Under the pieces are notes generated by a model. It did not search any database. It was not told the DNA's origin and saw nothing but the letters and a program-made list of their open reading frames with translations. Made by a program: the position numbers and the translations under genes. Of a stretch of 27,337 nucleotides of DNA, positions 23,296 through 27,337 are shown piece by piece; positions within the stretch are counted from its first letter, which is position 1; every line of letters starts with the position of its first letter. The stretch is from an uncultured Bacteroidota bacterium (GTDB lineage: Bacteria > Bacteroidota > Bacteroidia > Chitinophagales > Chitinophagaceae), in NCBI GenBank assembly GCA_903912405.1, contig CAIWHF010000030.1, positions 1 through 27,337 on the forward strand, written 5' to 3'.

Positions 23296-25101
23296 ATGAA
23301 CAACGAAGCAATGTTACACGACGCAACACACGCAAGCCATCATGATCATGGACATGAACATCATGAGCAGCATTTTATTACTAAATACATATTTAGTCAA
23401 GATCATAAAATGATTGCGAAGCAATTTTTAATTACAGGTATTATTTGGGCTGTAATTGGTGCTTTGATGTCGGTGTTTTTCCGTCTACAATTAGGTTTCC
23501 CAGATAAGTCTTTCCCAATCATGGAGAAATTCTTAGGGGAATGGGCTAAAGGCGGTAAATTAAATCCAGAATTTTATTATGCCTTAGTTACGATGCATGG
23601 TACCATTTTAGTATTCTTTGTATTGACAGCAGGTTTGAGCGGAACCTTTAGTAACCTACTCATTCCTCTTCAAATTGGTGCACGTGATATGGCGTCTCCA
23701 TTTATGAATATGCTTTCTTACTGGTTCTTCTTTACAGCAAGCGTTTTCATGTTTATCTCTTTATTCTTAGAAACAGGACCAGCTTCTGGTGGATGGACAA
23801 CCTACCCTCCATTAAGTGCGCTTAAAGAAGCTTCTATGGGCTCGGGTACGGGTATGGATTTATGGTTGATTAGTATGGCCTTATTCGTAGTGTCTTCATT
23901 ATTGGGAGGATTAAATTATATCTCTACCGTATTGAATATGCGTACGAGTGGCATGACCATGACGCGTATGCCATTAACTATTTGGGCATTCTTCTTTACA
24001 GCTGTTTTAGGGGTATTATCGTTCCCCGTATTATTATCAGGTTTTGTATTATTAATTTTTGATAGAAACTTTGGAACGTCTTTCTATTTATCTGAAATCT
24101 TTATTGGTGGTCGTGCCTTACCAAATGTGGGTGGTTCAGCAATTTTATACCAACACTTATTCTGGTTCTTAGGTCACCCAGAGGTATACATCATTATGTT
24201 ACCAGGTATGGGTATGGCATCAGAAATTTTATCGAATAATAGTCGTAAGCCAATCTTCGGTTATTTAGCGATGATTATTTCATTAATTGGTATTACGGTA
24301 TTAGCGTTCTTAGTATGGGCACACCATATGTTTGTAACAGGTATGAGTCCTTTCTTAGGTTCTATCTTCGTATTACTTACCTTGTTGATCGCGGTACCTT
24401 CTGCAGTAAAAGTATTCAACTGGTTAACGACTATATGGAAAGGTAATTTGAGATTTACTGTAGGCATGTTGTTTGCATTAGGTTTCGTATCACTATTCAT
24501 CTCTGGTGGATTAACAGGTATCTTCTTAGGAAACTCTGCATTAGATATTCACTTACACGATACGTATTTTGTAGTTGCGCATTTCCATATCGTAATGGGT
24601 GTATCTGCATTCTTTGGTATGTTTGCCGGTATCTACCATTGGTTCCCTAAAATGTTTGGAAGATTTATGAATAACACCTTAGGCTATATTCACTTCTTCA
24701 TCACCATCGTTGGAGCATATTTAATTTTCTGGCCTATGCACTATGAAGGTGTTGCGGGTATGCCACGTCGTTATTATGACTTCTCTGCATGGCAATCATT
24801 CAATAGCTTCCAAGGCTTAAATGCATTCATTAGTGTGGTTACCATCATTGTATTCTTTGCTCAATTATTATTTGTAGTTAATTTCTTTGTAAGTATTTTC
24901 AGGGGTAAAAAAGTAACTACTCAAAATCCTTGGCAATCACCAACTTTAGAGTGGACTACACCAATTCATCCAGGTCATGGCAACTGGGAAGGTCCAATTC
25001 CAACTGTTTACAGATGGGCATATGATTATAAAGATAATGGTGAAGGCGGCGACTTCATTGCACAAAATGTACCATTGAAAGATGGTGAAGAAGCACATTA
25101 A
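23296..25101 (+). CDS. coxA: Cytochrome c oxidase subunit I
   Basis: A 601-residue heme-copper oxidase subunit I with about twelve helices. Low-spin heme ligands are H101 (TMHGT) and H431 (AHFHIVM). The CuB ligands are H294 (GHPEVY, with the cross-linked Y298), H343 and H344 (WAHHMF); H429 binds the high-spin heme. Proton-path residues D131 with N138 (D channel), E296 and K372 (K channel) mark an A1-type enzyme. The N-terminus has a His-rich stretch (nine His between residues 8 and 26). It reduces oxygen to water and pumps protons. It is the last gene of the operon; no subunit III or IV gene follows before the terminator at 25124. Confidence 0.96.
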   Translation: MNNEAMLHDATHASHHDHGHEHHEQHFITKYIFSQDHKMIAKQFLITGIIWAVIGALMSVFFRLQLGFPDKSFPIMEKFLGEWAKGGKLNPEFYYALVTMHGTILVFFVLTAGLSGTFSNLLIPLQIGARDMASPFMNMLSYWFFFTASVFMFISLFLETGPASGGWTTYPPLSALKEASMGSGTGMDLWLISMALFVVSSLLGGLNYISTVLNMRTSGMTMTRMPLTIWAFFFTAVLGVLSFPVLLSGFVLLIFDRNFGTSFYLSEIFIGGRALPNVGGSAILYQHLFWFLGHPEVYIIMLPGMGMASEILSNNSRKPIFGYLAMIISLIGITVLAFLVWAHHMFVTGMSPFLGSIFVLLTLLIAVPSAVKVFNWLTTIWKGNLRFTVGMLFALGFVSLFISGGLTGIFLGNSALDIHLHDTYFVVAHFHIVMGVSAFFGMFAGIYHWFPKMFGRFMNNTLGYIHFFITIVGAYLIFWPMHYEGVAGMPRRYYDFSAWQSFNSFQGLNAFISVVTIIVFFAQLLFVVNFFVSIFRGKKVTTQNPWQSPTLEWTTPIHPGHGNWEGPIPTVYRWAYDYKDNGEGGDFIAQNVPLKDGEEAH

Positions 25102-25123
25102 TCCATTAACTTATTTTGATACT

Positions 25124-25153
25124 AAAAACGCGTTGCTTTTGCAACGCGTTTTT
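25124..25153. terminator. Bidirectional terminator between coxA and the DUF2141 gene
   Basis: A 13-bp perfect stem (25124-25136 with 25141-25153) with a TTTT loop; the core is ACGCGTTGC/GCAACGCGT, flanked by A and T runs. It ends the act-cox operon and, on the other strand, overlaps the stop codon of the minus-strand gene (25155-25153). Confidence 0.93.
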
Positions 25154-25575
25154 TATTTTAAGTAGATCGTTAAAGAAGTATCGCTCTGCATTACAAATTT
25201 ATTTTCTTCAAACAATGGGGCTTTTAATAAATACGTTTTGTTGAGCGAAACACCATAAGGCTCTGTGGGGGCACCAAATAAATTCTTATCCATTTTATTA
25301 TTCTTGTTTTTATCGTGCACTATAGCCAATGCATAAGTGCCTTTGGGCAGAAATAAAACCAGATTTTTACGCAAAGGCTCTTTAAACACTAAGGTGTTAT
25401 AGGCTGCACTTACTTGTTCAGGGAAGCCAGTAGCTTTATTAAATATGCTAATTAACAATTGCCCTTTAGCGGTACTTAAATTTTGAATTTGTATACTAAC
25501 TGTATGCTTTTGTGCAAAAGTTAAATTACTTATTGCTCCAAATAGACTAACACTAAGTATTAAAAATCGTTTCAT
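25153..25575 (-). CDS. DUF2141 domain-containing exported protein
   Basis: A 140-residue protein with a signal peptide (1-21, ending LTFAQ). The mature part matches DUF2141: an N-terminal strand VSIQIQNLSTAKGQLLISIFN, the LPKGTYALAIVHDKN segment, the Asp/Asn-rich NKNNKMDKNLFG turn and PTEPYGVS. It folds as a small beta-sandwich in the periplasm or outer membrane; the role is unknown. A -7 box (TAAATTTG, 25615-25608) overlaps the stop codon of the upstream GH92 gene, so it can be transcribed separately. It may also be read through from GH92. Confidence 0.85.
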   Translation of the reverse strand: MKRFLILSVSLFGAISNLTFAQKHTVSIQIQNLSTAKGQLLISIFNKATGFPEQVSAAYNTLVFKEPLRKNLVLFLPKGTYALAIVHDKNKNNKMDKNLFGAPTEPYGVSLNKTYLLKAPLFEENKFVMQSDTSLTIYLK

Positions 25576-25607
25576 AAGTTACTATGTATAAATATCAGCA
25601 GCGTTAG

Positions 25608-25615
25608 CAAATTTA
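25608..25615 (-). promoter_or_regulatory. Bacteroidota -7 box for the DUF2141 gene
   Basis: On the minus strand this reads TAAATTTG, a full match to TAnnTTTG, 32 bases before the ATG at 25575. It overlaps the GH92 stop codon (25615-25613). Confidence 0.45.
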
Positions 25616-27337
25616 TTTAATAATGATCTCATCCATAAATAATATACTTGGATTTTCTTTTCCTTCATGCCATAAAGGAAGTAATCCAGCATTTTTAGCA
25701 ACAATTTTTATATAGTGTGTTGTAGTTTTTGTTGCTAAGGTATAGCACTGAATAGCTTTCGCTTCAGGCGTATTCGCAATTTTACTTTTTACGCTGCCTA
25801 ATGCAGTCCAATGCACTCCATCATCGCTTTTGTAATAAGATACTAAAGGCGAAAAGAATACCCAAGCACGCACATCTTGAAGGCAATTTAATCCTATGCT
25901 TTGTATGCTTTTAGTTTGTTTTAAATCTATAATGCATTCCATGTCAGTATCTTGGAAGCCTTGCCATGCGGTGTTTAAACGAAAATCTACTGCACCAAAC
26001 AAGCCATCTACCAATGCTTCTTTGCCCCCTCCGGTATACGAATTTAAATAAGGGTGGGTATAGGATACCGCATAATTAATCACTGTTTTATGTGCTTTTG
26101 ATATACACGTATCACTGTGTTGATTGCCTACGATTGCGTAGGCTTCTATAGCACTTGTAGTGTTTATGTAAAACGGCTTTTCATACTTTATAAATACCTT
26201 TTTAGCAGCTGGTGTTTTGATACAATAGTATAGGGTAGCTGTAGCATCTATATGTGTTATAGCTACTAAGCTGCTATCTTTAAAGGGGTTTTTGCATTGT
26301 ATACTAGGCATGGCAATAAGCGACGCTTGGTATGTCATACTATGGGGATATGCAGGATAATCCACAGTAGTATCAATTTCTAAAGGATGTATTAATAGTC
26401 CACCATTTTTGATAGCATCAAAAGTAATGCTAGCAGCTTTATTTTCGTTGCCGTTAAACGTAATACGATCTTGGTCTTCTTTTGCTATAATCAACTCTTT
26501 ATTATTTTCTAAATGAATCGTGATTTTATCAAATAAAGGTTGTGTAAGGAGATATTGATTATCTACACCTGGCGCTATATCATATAAGCCCATAGCACTC
26601 ATCACATAACAAGACGACATTTGTCCGCAGTCTTCATTGCCACTCAAGCCATCAGGTGCATTATGGTAGAGCGCTTTCATAATGCGCTGTGTATAATAGC
26701 TACTTTTTAAAGGATGATGGGTATAGTGATACAAGAAAGCCATATGATGACTTGGTTCATTGCCATGCGCATATTGTCCGATAAGTCCGGTGATATCAGC
26801 TTGTCCACGGCCTTTTAGATCGGTACTAGCTGTAAATAATTCATCGAGTGCTTGCTCCAACGCATCGGCTCCACCCAAATATTTTTTGAGCGACTTCATA
26901 TCTTGTGGTACATAAAATCGGTATTGCCACGCATTGGCTTCGGTATAGTTATTGTTTACTTCATAAGGATTGAAGGGTGTCCACCAGCCGCCATTGCTGC
27001 GTGCACGCATGAATTTCCCATCAAATACATTTTTCCAAGATTGAGCGCGCAGTTCGTAATGATGTGCTATACTATCCTTGCCTATTGCTTTAGCTACAAG
27101 TGCAATACAGGCATCATCAAAAGCATATTCAAGTGTTTTAGAAACCGATTCCGATTCTTGATCAGCAAAGAGTCCTTTTTGTTGTGCATATAAGTCTATG
27201 CCAAATTGTTTACGATTAACCGCTTCTATCATCGCTTTCAACGCTTTTGTGGTATCCATCGGAATGCCTTTTAAAAGAGCATCGGCAATTACGGGAATAC
27301 TATGGTTGCCAATCATACAATAGGTTTCGTTAGCCGC
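25613..27337 (-). CDS. GH92 family alpha-mannosidase-like protein, C-terminal part (gene runs off the window)
   Basis: The open frame continues to the right edge of the window (reading AANETYCMIGNHS at its visible start), so the true N-terminus lies outside; 574 residues are seen. GH92 hallmarks are MIGNHSIPVIADA, YTEANAWQYRFYVPQD (the Glu, codon at 26941-26939, matches the general acid of the family), GLSGNEDCGQMSS (acidic pair of the catalytic base region) and GLYDIAPG. In the last hallmark block a Cys replaces the usual Trp (SSCYVMSAMG). After the catalytic domain comes a chitobiase-C-like beta segment (about 355-405 of the fragment), then an F5/8 type C (discoidin/CBM32-like) domain (about 420-567) with VDGLFG and YYKSDDGVHW. 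It probably trims alpha-mannosides of glycans, exported to the periplasm or surface. No polysaccharide utilisation locus (susC/susD) is visible beside it. Confidence 0.9.
   Translation of the reverse strand, partial: AANETYCMIGNHSIPVIADALLKGIPMDTTKALKAMIEAVNRKQFGIDLYAQQKGLFADQESESVSKTLEYAFDDACIALVAKAIGKDSIAHHYELRAQSWKNVFDGKFMRARSNGGWWTPFNPYEVNNNYTEANAWQYRFYVPQDMKSLKKYLGGADALEQALDELFTASTDLKGRGQADITGLIGQYAHGNEPSHHMAFLYHYTHHPLKSSYYTQRIMKALYHNAPDGLSGNEDCGQMSSCYVMSAMGLYDIAPGVDNQYLLTQPLFDKITIHLENNKELIIAKEDQDRITFNGNENKAASITFDAIKNGGLLIHPLEIDTTVDYPAYPHSMTYQASLIAMPSIQCKNPFKDSSLVAITHIDATATLYYCIKTPAAKKVFIKYEKPFYINTTSAIEAYAIVGNQHSDTCISKAHKTVINYAVSYTHPYLNSYTGGGKEALVDGLFGAVDFRLNTAWQGFQDTDMECIIDLKQTKSIQSIGLNCLQDVRAWVFFSPLVSYYKSDDGVHWTALGSVKSKIANTPEAKAIQCYTLATKTTTHYIKIVAKNAGLLPLWHEGKENPSILFMDEIIIK

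Noticed and set aside
26852..27193. A 113-codon plus-strand open frame opposite the GH92 gene
   Set aside because: It lies wholly within the well-supported GH92 coding region on the other strand and shows no recognisable family.
1..27337. CRISPR arrays, insertion sequences, tRNA or rRNA genes, toxin-antitoxin or defence systems
   Set aside because: Reading through the window showed no regular spaced repeats, transposase or integrase motifs, tRNA-like cloverleaf or defence-type domains.

Overview
The window is a stretch of AT-rich chromosome from a member of the Bacteroidota, most likely a Chitinophagales/Chitinophagaceae-like aerobe. Four things point there. Two secreted proteins end in type IX secretion (T9SS, Por) sorting domains. 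Bacteroidota-type promoters (TAnnTTTG -7 boxes) recur, and Shine-Dalgarno sequences are not obvious. DUF4290 sits next to murA. The respiratory cluster is an alternative complex III (ACIII) operon joined to a cytochrome oxidase. No mobile element, CRISPR array, tRNA or rRNA was seen, and no gap between genes exceeds 300 bases.

Region by region. (1) 17-3844, minus strand: two tandem, separately transcribed T9SS cargo proteins with Omp28/thioredoxin-like domains, each followed by a strong terminator with the same stem core. (2) 3913-6300, plus: a promoter, a TPP riboswitch and a TonB-dependent outer-membrane receptor, so a thiamine-repressed uptake receptor. (3) 6336-7813, plus: an MBL-fold persulfide-dioxygenase-like protein with two rhodanese domains, preceded by an inverted repeat that runs into its -7 box. 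(4) 7839-9853, minus: DUF4290 protein and MurA as an operon, convergent with region 3 and sharing a bidirectional terminator. (5) 10054-13484, plus: a PAP2/sphingomyelin-synthase-like membrane protein, a phytanoyl-CoA-dioxygenase-like enzyme, a classical SDR, a tiny putative lipoprotein and an atypical SDR lacking the YxxxK pair. This looks like a loose lipid or small-molecule tailoring group of unknown product. (6) 13604-25101, plus: one long operon actA-actB-actC-actD-actE-actF-coxB-coxA, closed by a hairpin terminator. (7) 25124-27337, minus: a DUF2141 exported protein and the C-terminal 574 residues of a GH92 alpha-mannosidase-like enzyme that runs off the window edge.

How the genes work together. 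In region 6, ActC/ActF (quinol-side membrane subunits), ActB (iron-sulfur protein), ActA and ActE (c-type hemes) oxidise menaquinol and pass electrons to CoxB (CuA) and CoxA (heme/CuB), which reduce oxygen. A physical ACIII-oxidase supercomplex is known from Flavobacterium johnsoniae, and the gene order here fits one. Subunits III/IV of the oxidase are not in the window. The other regions look like independent housekeeping or envelope genes.

Most of the window is conventional. The points most worth a second look are the MurA Cys-to-Asp change (predicted fosfomycin insensitivity), the SDR without its catalytic Tyr/Lys and with a promoter placed for a leaderless mRNA, the inverted repeat overlapping the persulfide dioxygenase promoter, the six heme motifs in ActA, and the uncharacterised lipid-like gene group at 10-13.5 kb. 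I did not find a clearly novel multi-gene system.
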